The notes below the pieces were generated by a model that was not told the DNA's origin, did not search any database, and worked only from the letters and a program-made list of their open reading frames with translations. A stretch of 64,000 bases of DNA from Streptomyces pactum. Its GTDB lineage: Bacteria; Actinomycetota; Actinomycetes; Streptomycetales; Streptomycetaceae. The position numbers and the translations under genes are program-made. The DNA lies in contig NZ_CP019724.1 of NCBI RefSeq assembly GCF_002005225.1, forward strand, positions 7,482,001-7,546,000, in the 5' to 3' direction. Positions 52,304-60,485 of this stretch are shown one piece after another; within the stretch, counting starts at the first letter, position 1; each line of letters starts with the position of its first letter.

Positions 52304-53014
52304 ATGGACTCGCGTGTGGTGGGGATACCCGAGGTCGACGGCACCGAACAGGTGGTCGTGGTGATCGATGTGATGCGGGCGTTCACCACCGCGGCATGGG
52401 CCTTCCACCGTGGGGCAGCCAAGATCGTCCTCGCTGCCGACGAGGACGAGGCGCTGGCGGTCAAGGCGGGTCACCCGGGCTGGCTCGCGCTCAAGGACGG
52501 GGCATCCGCCGACGGCTTCGACCTGGTCAACTCCCCGCGCCTGATCCAGGAGGCCGACCTGGTCGGTCGCACGGTGATTCAGAAGACCACCGCGGGAACG
52601 GTCGGGGCCCTGGCCGTCGTCGAGGCGAAACTGGCGCTGTGCGCCAGTTTCGCCGTGGCCGGTGCCACGGCCCGGGTCCTGACGGACACCGGCACCGACT
52701 CGGTGACCTTCGTCGCCACGGGCGAGGACGGCCGTGCCGCCGAGGACCTGGCCTGCGCCGAGTACCTGGACCGGCTCCTGGCCGGGAACCGTCCCGATCC
52801 CGGCCCCTATCTGCACCGCGCCGCCACCTCCCCGGCCGCGGACGACCTGCGCGGCGGGCGGCGCCGTGGTGCCCACCCCGCCGATGTGGAGTTGTGCTTG
52901 GAGGTGGACCGGTTCGACTTCGCCATGAAGGTCGGACTCGAGGAGGGGACGGCGGTGCTGCGGCCGCTGCGGACCCGCCCGGACGCGGTGTCCGCCGCAG
53001 ACCGCGCACGGTGA
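52304..53014 (+). CDS. ComB-like 2-phosphosulfolactate phosphatase family protein
   Basis: 236 residues. [20 protein letters not shown] near the start and [29 protein letters not shown] and [20 protein letters not shown] match the ComB family, Mg2+-dependent phosphatases named for coenzyme M synthesis in archaea. In Streptomyces coenzyme M is not expected, so the substrate is probably another phosphorylated acid. ATG 52304. Confidence 0.8.
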   Translation: MDSRVVGIPEVDGTEQVVVVIDVMRAFTTAAWAFHRGAAKIVLAADEDEALAVKAGHPGWLALKDGASADGFDLVNSPRLIQEADLVGRTVIQKTTAGTVGALAVVEAKLALCASFAVAGATARVLTDTGTDSVTFVATGEDGRAAEDLACAEYLDRLLAGNRPDPGPYLHRAATSPAADDLRGGRRRGAHPADVELCLEVDRFDFAMKVGLEEGTAVLRPLRTRPDAVSAADRAR

Positions 53015-53692
53015 CCGACGAGCCGTTCCCGCCCGGCAGAGGCACAGGCACAGGCACAGGCCCAGGCACCGGAACCGGCACCGGCGTCGACGCGAGGCGG
53101 AGGATGCGGAGGGAGAGGACGGCCGGCTTCCGGAGAGGCCGGACCGTCGGCACGGGGCTCGACAAGCGTGCCTACCGCTTCCGTGGCCCCGTCACCGCTT
53201 CGGCGGGTTCTGCGGCCTCGACCGCCTCGTAGAAGACGGGGGCGTCGGGAAGGGTGTGGGCTCGCCTTCGCCGCGGGTGGGCCGGCGGGGCGAGGGCGGG
53301 TTCCCCCGGCCATGACGGGCCACGGCCGCGTCGGCCCCGCCGCGAGCCAGTCTCGCCCCAGCGAGCGCGGCCGGGTGCCGCGGCACCCGGCCGGCCGGAG
53401 TGGCCGGCCGCCCGCCGGGTACCCGTACCGGGCCATGGGACAGCACCAGGGGAGACGAACGCGCGTGGCCTTCGAATCCGTACGGGGCACCCGGACGATG
53501 TGACGCCGGCCGGGGAACCGAATGCCCCCGGCGGGGCGCGGAGATCGTCCTGGACGGTCGGCTCCCGCCGGTGGCGTGCCGCGACTGGCTGCCCGGGACG
53601 GTGCGGAGCAGGGCGGCGGCAGCCCCGACCGGCCGTGTGAAGCCGCGCGGCTCGCACGCCGTCTCCCTCGTGAGAAAGGCGGATACCCGGTC
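53015..53692. other. Gene-free, low-complexity stretch with hexanucleotide repeat
   Basis: About 680 bp without a supportable gene. At 53039-53086 runs a GGCACA/GGCACC-type hexamer repeat (about eight copies). At 53380-53420 there are GC-rich inverted segments (CCGGCCGG types). Long frames on both strands are Arg/Pro/Gly-rich artefacts. Confidence 0.4.
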
Positions 53693-54355
53693 ATGCGATT
53701 CCACGACCGCCGGGAAGCCGGCCAGGAACTCGCCGTCCGCCTCCGGGAATGGGCCGGCGACGGCGACCTCCGAGACCTCGTCGTCCTCGCGCTGCCCCGG
53801 GGCGGCGTGCCCGTGGCCGCCCAGGTCGCCCGGGTACTCGGAGCGCCCATGGACGTGCTGGTCGCCCGGAAGATCGGCGTTCCCGGCCAACCGGAGACGG
53901 GCATCGGCGCGATAGTGGGCGACGATCCGCCGCTGTTCGACCGGCGGGCGCTCGACCTGCTCGGCCTGGACGAGAACCGGCTCCTCCCGGATGTGGCCCG
54001 CGAGCGCGCCGAACTGCACCGTCGCGCACTGCTGTACCGGGGCGACCAGTCACCGCCCGAAGTCGGGGACCGGACCGTCGTCCTCGTCGACGACGGACTC
54101 GCCACCGGCGCCACCGCCCGCGCCGCCCTGCGCCACCTGCGCCGTCTGCGTCCCGCGCGACTGGTCCTGGCCGTCCCCGTCGGCGCCGCCGAGACCGCGG
54201 CCGAAATGGAGTCGGAAGCCGATGACGTGATCTGCCTGCACCGGCCGTCGGACTTCCGGGCGGTCGGCCAGTGGTACGACGACTTCGAGCAGGTCGGTGA
54301 CGACGAGGTCGTCGAGGGTCTCCACGCCTACGGTCGCTCCCCGCACCAGCGCTGA
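53693..54355 (+). CDS. Phosphoribosyltransferase-family protein
   Basis: 220 residues. An N-terminal FHDRREAGQELAVRLREW, LALPRGGVPVAAQVAR and VLVARKIGVPGQPETGIGAI precede the PRPP-binding loop VVLVDDGLATGATARAALRH (near residue 133). This is the common stand-alone PRTase of actinobacteria, often near stress or dormancy genes. The base substrate is unknown; in related multidomain proteins the partner is a dienelactone-hydrolase-like domain, absent here. Confidence 0.83.
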   Translation: MRFHDRREAGQELAVRLREWAGDGDLRDLVVLALPRGGVPVAAQVARVLGAPMDVLVARKIGVPGQPETGIGAIVGDDPPLFDRRALDLLGLDENRLLPDVARERAELHRRALLYRGDQSPPEVGDRTVVLVDDGLATGATARAALRHLRRLRPARLVLAVPVGAAETAAEMESEADDVICLHRPSDFRAVGQWYDDFEQVGDDEVVEGLHAYGRSPHQR

Positions 54356-54456
54356 GGGACGGGGCGAAGCCACACTACGGGTGTCACGGGCGCCATGGGC
54401 GTCATGGGTGTCATGGATGTCGCCGGGCGTCGTCGGGCGTTCGCCGGGCCGAAGTT

Positions 54457-54479
54457 GACCTTGACACGGTGACAAGGTC
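54457..54479. promoter_or_regulatory. MerR-type operator/promoter
   Basis: A dyad with arms GACCTTG and CAAGGTC and inner CAC/GTG symmetry (CTTGACACGGTGACAAGG). MerR-family activators bind such sites between closely set -35 and -10 boxes. It is 32 bp upstream of the HEAT-repeat gene and is probably the target of the MerR-HEAT protein at 55230. Confidence 0.75.
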
Positions 54480-54510
54480 TTGACTGCGGCCCAGGAGGTG
54501 ACCCGACGAC

Positions 54511-55173
54511 ATGACGAAACAGAACCAGGTCGCGCATCAGGCTCTTCGGCAACTGGAGGACAGCAGTTCCTCGGTGCGGCTGCGGGCGGCGCTGGCGGCC
54601 GGTACGAGCCCCGACCCCCGATGCGTCGACGCGCTCGTGCGACGATGCGCGGTCGAACCCGAATTCCACGTGCGTGACATGCTCACCTGGGCACTCGCCC
54701 GCCACCCGGCCTCGGTCACGCTGCCGGCCCTGCTCGAGGAACTCCGCTCGGAGCGTGCGCAGGCACGGAGCCAGGCCCTGCACACGTTGTCCAAGATCGG
54801 GGACCGGCGAGCGTGGCCGGCCATCACCCGGGCGCTCGTGACCGACGCCGACGACGAGGTCGCGCGGAGCGCCTGGCGGGCAGCGGTGGTGCTCGTACCG
54901 GAGGGGGAGGAGCACGAGTTGGCCGAAGCGCTGGCGACACAGCTCGGGCGTGGAGGGCGGGAGACGCAGTTGAGCCTGAGCCGGGCGCTGAGCGCGCTCG
55001 GTGAGGTGATCGCGCCGGCCCTGAGCGCCGCGATGACGGGTCCCGATCCACGGGTGCGTCGGCACGCGATCGCCACGGAACGGCTGTTGCGTGACCCGGA
55101 TGCCGGGTTCGACTTCGCGATCGAGGAGGCGAAGCGCATCCTGGCCCTCGGCGGGACGGGCCGGGAGGCGTGA
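54511..55173 (+). CDS. HEAT-repeat protein
   Basis: 220 residues, almost entirely helical pairs of HEAT/PBS-lyase type: VRLRAALAAGTSPDPRCVDA, ARSQALHTLSKIGDRRAWPA, ARSAWRAAVVLVPEGEEHEL and RVRRHAIATERLLRDPDAGF. No membrane segment or signal peptide. HEAT solenoids serve as protein-interaction scaffolds. GGAGGTG lies about 11 bases upstream of ATG 54511. It forms an operon with the MerR-HEAT gene 56 bp downstream, and shares its repeat type. Confidence 0.85.
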   Translation: MTKQNQVAHQALRQLEDSSSSVRLRAALAAGTSPDPRCVDALVRRCAVEPEFHVRDMLTWALARHPASVTLPALLEELRSERAQARSQALHTLSKIGDRRAWPAITRALVTDADDEVARSAWRAAVVLVPEGEEHELAEALATQLGRGGRETQLSLSRALSALGEVIAPALSAAMTGPDPRVRRHAIATERLLRDPDAGFDFAIEEAKRILALGGTGREA

Positions 55174-55225
55174 CAGCGGGACGGGCCGGGAGGCGTGACA
55201 GCGGGACGGGCCGGGAGGCGTGACA
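55151..55225. repeat. Three perfect 25-bp tandem repeats at the gene junction
   Basis: Units 55151-55175, 55176-55200 and 55201-55225 are identical, beginning GCGGGACGGGCCGGGAGGCG. The first contains the HEAT gene stop codon. Each carries a GGGAGG ribosome-like site, and the third serves the MerR gene starting at 55230. Confidence 0.9.
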
Positions 55226-55229
55226 GGCA

Positions 55230-56237
55230 GTGTTGATCGGTGAGGTGGCACGACGGTCCGGGGTCAGCGCCCGCATGCTCAGGCACTACGAGTCGCTCGG
55301 CCTGGTGCGGCCGACGGGCCGCACCGGTGCCGGGTACCGGGAGTACTCCGACGAGGACATCCGGCGGATCTTCCACATCGAGAGCCTGCGGGCGCTGGGG
55401 CTGTCGCTGCGTGACATCGGGCGCGCGCTCGACGATCCCGGCTTCACGCCCTCGGAGCTCGTCGACGACCTCGTCCGCCGGACGCGGGAACGCATCGCGC
55501 GTGAGACGGAGCTGCTCACGCGGCTCCGCCGGATCGGTGCCGCGGAGCCCGCCGGCTGGGAGGACGTCCTCCAGACCGTGGCACTCCTGCGGGCGTTGGG
55601 GTCGAAGAGCGCCGGAACGCGCCAGCGGGCCGCCCTGTCCTCGGTCGACGAGATGCCGGTGCCGGTGGAAGCACTGGCCGAGGCGGCGCTGAGGGAGACC
55701 GACCCGAACGTCGCCGGAGCTCTGCGATGGGCTCTGGCACACTCGGGTGACGGCGGACTGGCGCTGCTGGCCGAGGGACTCGGCTCGCCCGAGCCCGAGG
55801 TGCGCGAACGTGCCGTGCAGTCCATCGCCGAGATCGCGGACGGTGCGGCGACCGCACTGCTGCGGGACGCCCTCATGAACCATCCCGACACCGTGGTCCG
55901 CAGGTATGCGGCCGTGGTGCTCGGGACACGTGGGGTGGCCGAAGCGGTTCCGATCCTCGTCGACATGGTCGTCGAGGAGGCCCACGACGTCGATGCGGCC
56001 GATGCGCTGGGCGCGCTGGCGCGTGATCCCGCGTTGGCGGACCGGATCACCGCCGGGCTCGTCGCACGCCTCACCCGTGGCACCGCCGGTCCGGCCGCGC
56101 GCCGACGGCTGGCACAGGCGCTCGCGGACATCCCGGGGGTCTCGGCGGCACGTGCCCTCCTGGATCTGGCCGAGGACGAAGACCGTGCCGTGGCGCTCAC
56201 CGCGACCTATGTTCTCGAGCTGCGCGGAGCACGGTGA
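55230..56237 (+). CDS. MerR-family regulator fused to HEAT repeats
   Basis: 335 residues. MerR helix-turn-helix at the start (LIGEVARRSGVSARMLRHYE, YREYSDEDIRRIFHIESLRA), a long dimerisation helix (residues about 75-115), then about five HEAT repeats to the end (ALRWALAHSGDGGLALLAEG, VVRRYAAVVLGTRGVAEAVP). The sensor domain is therefore a protein-binding solenoid rather than a metal or drug pocket. GTG 55230 uses GGGAGG in the third tandem repeat. The upstream MerR-type dyad suggests autoregulation of the pair. Confidence 0.87.
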   Translation: MLIGEVARRSGVSARMLRHYESLGLVRPTGRTGAGYREYSDEDIRRIFHIESLRALGLSLRDIGRALDDPGFTPSELVDDLVRRTRERIARETELLTRLRRIGAAEPAGWEDVLQTVALLRALGSKSAGTRQRAALSSVDEMPVPVEALAEAALRETDPNVAGALRWALAHSGDGGLALLAEGLGSPEPEVRERAVQSIAEIADGAATALLRDALMNHPDTVVRRYAAVVLGTRGVAEAVPILVDMVVEEAHDVDAADALGALARDPALADRITAGLVARLTRGTAGPAARRRLAQALADIPGVSAARALLDLAEDEDRAVALTATYVLELRGAR

Positions 56238-56247
56238 CGGATCTTCG

Positions 56248-57264
56248 TCAGCCCCGGGGCGCCGTGCTCTGCCGAACGACGAGGTGGGTCGCCAGTGCGA
56301 TGCGCTGGGCGGTCCTGCCGGGCTCGTCCGGGCGGAAGAGCATGCGGGCCGCCTCCTCGGCCATGTGCCGCAGCGGCTGGTGGACCGTGGTCAGTGGCGG
56401 GCTCGCCCACTGGGCCAGCGGCACGTCGTCGTAGCCGACCACCGAGAGGTCCTCCGGCACCCTCAGGCCCGTCAACCGGGCGGCCTCCAGTACGCCGAGG
56501 GCCTGGAGGTCGCTGCCCGCGAAGATCGCCGTCGGCCGCTCGGGGCCGTTCAGCAGGTCCATGGCGTGCTCGAAGCCGCTTCGCACATGGAAGTCGCCGA
56601 AGCGGACGAGGCGCGGGTCGGTCGGCAGGCCCGCCATGGTCATGGCCGAGCGGTACCCGTCGAGCCGGGCCAGTGAGCACAGCATGTCCTCGGGTCCGGT
56701 GATGACCGCGACGCGTTCGTGTCCGTGGCCGGTGAGATGGCGTGTCGCCGCGAGACCGCCGGCCCAGTTGGCGGAGCCCACGGACGGCACGTCGGGGTCG
56801 GGGTCGCCGGCCGGGTCGACGATGACGAACGGGATGTCCCGCGCCCTGAGCCGGTGCTTCACCTCGGCGGGCAGCGACGAGAAGACCAGCACGACACCCA
56901 GCGGCCGGCGCCGGAGCACACCCTCTATCCAGTCGGGTGCGGGTGCGTGCCGGGTGCCGCTCCTGGTGAGCACCACGGTGGCCCGGTTCGCCTTGGCGAC
57001 GCTCTCCACGCCCCGGACGAGTTCCATCGCCCAGACGCTGTCCAGTTCGTGGAAGACCAGCTCGACGAGTGGCGAGCGAGGTGGGGCGGAGGTCCGGCGA
57101 CGGTAACCGTGGACCTCCAGAAGGCTTTCGACCTTGGCCCGGGTGAGGCTGGAGACATCCGAACGACCGTTGAGGACCTTCGAAACTGTCGGAGGGGACA
57201 CCCCCGCTTCTTTCGCCACCTCGGCCAGGGTCACCCTAGCGTCCACCTCAGCTTCGTCGTGCAT
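56248..57264 (-). CDS. LacI-family repressor of the xylobiose-type operon (BxlR-like)
   Basis: 338 residues. HTH VTLAEVAKEAGVSPPTVSKV (residues about 11-30), hinge, then a sugar-sensing domain (SANWAGGLAATRHLTGHGHE, TAIFAGSDLQALGVLEAARL, VVGYDDVPLAQWASPPLTTV). Divergent from a binding protein / two permeases / GH3 operon, as bxlR is beside bxlEFGA in Streptomyces. ATG 57264 is used; ATG 57282 is in frame. The ligand is inferred from the operon, not seen. Confidence 0.87.
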   Translation of the reverse strand: MHDEAEVDARVTLAEVAKEAGVSPPTVSKVLNGRSDVSSLTRAKVESLLEVHGYRRRTSAPPRSPLVELVFHELDSVWAMELVRGVESVAKANRATVVLTRSGTRHAPAPDWIEGVLRRRPLGVVLVFSSLPAEVKHRLRARDIPFVIVDPAGDPDPDVPSVGSANWAGGLAATRHLTGHGHERVAVITGPEDMLCSLARLDGYRSAMTMAGLPTDPRLVRFGDFHVRSGFEHAMDLLNGPERPTAIFAGSDLQALGVLEAARLTGLRVPEDLSVVGYDDVPLAQWASPPLTTVHQPLRHMAEEAARMLFRPDEPGRTAQRIALATHLVVRQSTAPRG

Positions 57265-57401
57265 AGCGGCAGGATAGGCCATGCCGTGGATAACGTTTTG
57301 AGCCGGAGCGTGCAGGGCCATTGACCAGAATTCCCGTCTGACTTTACTGTCCGTCAGCATGGACTTTCGGTGATGGTGCCGAAACTTTCGAAAGGCGAAC
57401 G
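57265..57401. promoter_or_regulatory. Divergent promoter with overlapping CGAAA/TTTCG palindromes
   Basis: Promoter boxes TTGACC (57321-57326) and TACTGT (57345-57350, 18-bp spacer) point at the binding-protein gene. CGAAACTTTCG (57380-57390) overlaps CTTTCGAAAG (57385-57394) and the AAAGG ribosome site; a half site GACTTTCGG lies at 57362-57370. These match the BxlR/xylanase-type boxes of Streptomyces. Confidence 0.65.
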
Positions 57402-58706
57402 ATGAAGACACGTGCGCGCTTGCCCAGACTGGTCGCCTGCGGTGCGACGCTCGCCCTGGCGCTGAGCCTCGCGGCCTGCGGCGACGGGAGCGGCGGGGCG
57501 TCGTCGGACGACGGCAAGATCCATGTCCTGGTCTACGGGGACGCCAGCAACAAGGTCGAGAAGCGGATCGTCGACACGTTCAACAAGACGTCCGACGTCA
57601 AGGTCGTTCTCGACACCATCCCCGGTGCCGACTACCAGCAGAAGCTCCAGACGATCATCAGCACCCCCCAGGCGCCGGACGTCTTCTTCAACTGGGGCGG
57701 CGGCAGCATCAAGCCGTTCGTCAAGGCCGACCTGCTGCTGCCGCTCGACGACATGATCAAGAAGAACCCGGACCTCAAGAGCAAGTTCCTGCCCAACGTC
57801 TTCGAGAGCGCGGTCGTGGACGGCAAGTCCTACGGCATCCCGATGCGCGGCACCCAGCCGATCCTGCTCTTCCACAACAAGGCGGTCCTCGACAAGGCCG
57901 GCGTCCAGCCGCCGAAGACCTGGGACGAGCTGCTCGACGTGGTGGGCAAGCTCAAGGACGAGGGCGTCACCCCGATCGCGCTCGGCGGCGGCGACCGCTG
58001 GCCGACGCAGATGTGGTTCCAGTACCTCTACGACCGCGTGGCCGGCCCCGAGCTGTTCGAGAAGGCCGTCGGGGGCGACAAGAGCGCCTGGGAGAGCGCG
58101 GACAGCAAGAAGGCCCTGAGCATGCTCGAGGAGCTCGTCGACGCCGGCGCCTTCGGCAAGAACTACGACTCCGTCAAGTACACCAACGGCGCCTCACCCG
58201 CGCTGCTCGCCTCCGGCAAGGCCGGCTTCGAGCTGATGGGCTCCTGGTACTACTCCCAGCAGCAGACGGACGCCAGGGAGTTCGCCGAGAAGAACCTCGG
58301 CTACGCCGCCTTCCCGACCGTCGAGGGCGGCAAGGGCGATCCGGCCAACATCGTCGGCAACACCAACAACTTCTACTCGGTGCTGAAGAAGACCGAGCAC
58401 CCCGAGGCCGTCGCCGAGTTCCTGAAGCTCATGTACTCCGACGAGTTCGTCAAGGCGCAACTGGACATCGGCAACCTGCCGACCACGACCAACACCGACG
58501 AGTTCATCGAGACCTCGGCCACCCCCGAGTACTCCCGCTTCCAGTACGACCTGGTGACCGACGCGCCGTCGTTCCAGCTCTCCTGGGACCAGGCGTACCC
58601 GCCGTCGGCGAGCGCGCCCATGCACCAGGCCGTGCAGCAGTTCTTCAACGGTCAGTTGGACGCCGACGGCTTCATCAAGGCCATGCAGGCCCTCCCGACC
58701 GAGTGA
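57402..58706 (+). CDS. ABC sugar transporter, lipoprotein substrate-binding protein (BxlE-like)
   Basis: 434 residues with a lipoprotein signal and lipobox LAAC (Cys26), then a family 1 extracellular binding fold (IHVLVYGDASNKVEKRIVDT, VFFNWGGGSIKPFVKADLLL, PMRGTQPILLFHNKAVLDKA, NNFYSVLKKTEHPEAVAEFL). It would capture an oligosaccharide at the outer face of the membrane. First gene of the operon; the CGAAA/TTTCG operator overlaps its ribosome site. Xylobiose is the best guess from gene order. Confidence 0.88.
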   Translation: MKTRARLPRLVACGATLALALSLAACGDGSGGASSDDGKIHVLVYGDASNKVEKRIVDTFNKTSDVKVVLDTIPGADYQQKLQTIISTPQAPDVFFNWGGGSIKPFVKADLLLPLDDMIKKNPDLKSKFLPNVFESAVVDGKSYGIPMRGTQPILLFHNKAVLDKAGVQPPKTWDELLDVVGKLKDEGVTPIALGGGDRWPTQMWFQYLYDRVAGPELFEKAVGGDKSAWESADSKKALSMLEELVDAGAFGKNYDSVKYTNGASPALLASGKAGFELMGSWYYSQQQTDAREFAEKNLGYAAFPTVEGGKGDPANIVGNTNNFYSVLKKTEHPEAVAEFLKLMYSDEFVKAQLDIGNLPTTTNTDEFIETSATPEYSRFQYDLVTDAPSFQLSWDQAYPPSASAPMHQAVQQFFNGQLDADGFIKAMQALPTE

Positions 58707-58713
58707 ACGGCTC

Positions 58714-59670
58714 ATGACCACACAGATCACGAGCGCCCGTCCCGCCGCCGGGCCCCGCAAGGGAGCCCGGCGGCGGCCGGACGGCTACTCCGCAACCAAC
58801 GTGGGACGCCCCGGCTTCACCTGGGCGCTCCCCGCCACCGTGTTCTTCGCCCTGTTCGCAATCGTCCCCCTGATCATGGTCGCGGTGCTGTCCTTCATGA
58901 GCTGGAACGGACTCGGCTCGCCCGAGTTCGTCGGCATGGACAACTGGTCGCGCCTGGTCGACGACCCGGTGATGCTCAAGAGCATCTGGCTGACCCTGCT
59001 CCTGACCGCGCTCGGCGTGGTCATCCAGACGCCGCTGAGCATCGTGCTCGGCGTGTGGGCCGCCGGTCACCAGCGCAACCGCGCCGTGCTGTCGGTCATC
59101 TACTTCGTACCGCTGCTGCTGTCCGCCACGGCCGTGTCCGTGCTCTGGCGGGCGCTGCTCGACCCGAACTTCGGCATCCCCGCCGACGCCGTCTGGCTGT
59201 TCGGCGACGGGAACCTGTTCGGTGAACAGGCCACCGCCATCGGGGTGCTGGCGTTCGTGAGCACCTGGCAGTTCACCCCGTTCCACACCCTGATCTACCA
59301 AGGTGCGGCGCGCGCCGTCCCGCAGGTGCTGTACCAGGCGGCGGAGATCGACGGGGCGGGCCGCTACCGGCAGTTCTTCCACATCACGCTGCCGCAACTG
59401 CGCACCTCGATGATCACCTCGATGATCCTGATGATCGTCGGCGGCCTGACCACGTTCGAGACGGTCCTCATCCTGACCCAGGGCGGACCGGGCACCGACA
59501 CCACGATCAGCGCCTACTACATGTACCAGAAGGCCTTCAAAGGCTTCGACTTCGGCACCGGCTCGGCCATCGCCCTCGCCCTGGTCATCGCCGCCACCAT
59601 CATCTCGCTGATCGTCGTCCGGGTGTCCGGCTACGACAAGATGCGCGGCTCCATGGAGGGTGTGTCATGA
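58714..59670 (+). CDS. ABC sugar transporter permease 1 (BxlF-like)
   Basis: 318 residues, six membrane helices. The EAA loop is YQAAEIDGAGRYRQFFHITL (near residue 210). GGLTTFETVLILTQGGPGTD is typical of MalF-type sugar permeases. It starts 7 bp after the binding-protein stop. The ATPase (MsiK-type in Streptomyces) is not encoded here and would be shared. Confidence 0.9.
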   Translation: MTTQITSARPAAGPRKGARRRPDGYSATNVGRPGFTWALPATVFFALFAIVPLIMVAVLSFMSWNGLGSPEFVGMDNWSRLVDDPVMLKSIWLTLLLTALGVVIQTPLSIVLGVWAAGHQRNRAVLSVIYFVPLLLSATAVSVLWRALLDPNFGIPADAVWLFGDGNLFGEQATAIGVLAFVSTWQFTPFHTLIYQGAARAVPQVLYQAAEIDGAGRYRQFFHITLPQLRTSMITSMILMIVGGLTTFETVLILTQGGPGTDTTISAYYMYQKAFKGFDFGTGSAIALALVIAATIISLIVVRVSGYDKMRGSMEGVS

Positions 59671-60485
59671 GGCGCCGCCCCAACTACCTGGCCGGCGCGG
59701 GCTCCCTGGTCTGGCTCTTCCTGGTCGGCCTGCCGCTGTACGTGATGCTCGCCGCGACGCTGCGCACCCGCACGGACTACGCCGCGAACGGTCCGGTGTC
59801 CATCCCGGACAGCTTCACCCTGGACAACTACACCAGCGCCTTCGACTCCGGTTTCGGCCAGTACTTCTTCAACACGCTCGTCGTCACCGTGTGCGTGATC
59901 GGCATCGTCCTGCTGCTGGTCCCGCCACTCGCCTACGCCATCGTGCGCAGCCACGGAAGGGCCACCTCGGCGGTCTTCCGGCTGTTCCTCCTCGGGCTCG
60001 CCATCCCGGCCCAGGCCGTGATCGTGCCGATGTTCTACCTGATCAGCGAGGCAGGGCTGTACGACAACCTGCTCGGCGTCATCCTGCCCACGGCGGCGTT
60101 CTGCCTGCCCATGTCGGCGCTGATCCTCAGCGGCGCGATGCGTGACATCTCCTCGGAGCTGTTCGAGGCCATGGCCATGGACGGTGCCACCCCGCGACGC
60201 ATGTTCTTCCAGCTCGTACTGCCGCTGTCCCGTGGCGGGCTGTCCACCATCATCGTGTTCTCCGCCCTCCAGGCGTGGAACGGCTTCCTGTTCCCCCTCG
60301 TCCTGACCCAGTCCGACTCCACCAAGGTGGTCACCCTGGGTCTGTACAACTTCCAGACCGAACACGGCATCGACATCCCCGGTCTGCTGGGAGCCGTGGT
60401 GCTGTCCATGGTCCCCGTCCTGCTCGTCTACCTGTTCGCCCGTCGCGCCCTGGTCCAGGGTCTGATGGGCGTCGGAGGAAAGTGA
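59667..60485 (+). CDS. ABC sugar transporter permease 2 (BxlG-like)
   Basis: 272 residues, MalG-type: six helices and the EAA loop ELFEAMAMDGATPRRMFFQL (near residue 165). Its ATG overlaps the previous stop (ATGA), and its own stop overlaps the GH3 start, so the whole operon is translationally coupled. Confidence 0.9.
   Translation: MRRRPNYLAGAGSLVWLFLVGLPLYVMLAATLRTRTDYAANGPVSIPDSFTLDNYTSAFDSGFGQYFFNTLVVTVCVIGIVLLLVPPLAYAIVRSHGRATSAVFRLFLLGLAIPAQAVIVPMFYLISEAGLYDNLLGVILPTAAFCLPMSALILSGAMRDISSELFEAMAMDGATPRRMFFQLVLPLSRGGLSTIIVFSALQAWNGFLFPLVLTQSDSTKVVTLGLYNFQTEHGIDIPGLLGAVVLSMVPVLLVYLFARRALVQGLMGVGGK

Noticed and set aside
53172..53657. Leftward frame ending PDAPVFYEAVEAAEPAEAVT
   Set aside because: Only the last 20 residues look protein-like; the rest is Arg/Pro/Gly-rich and there is no ribosome site.
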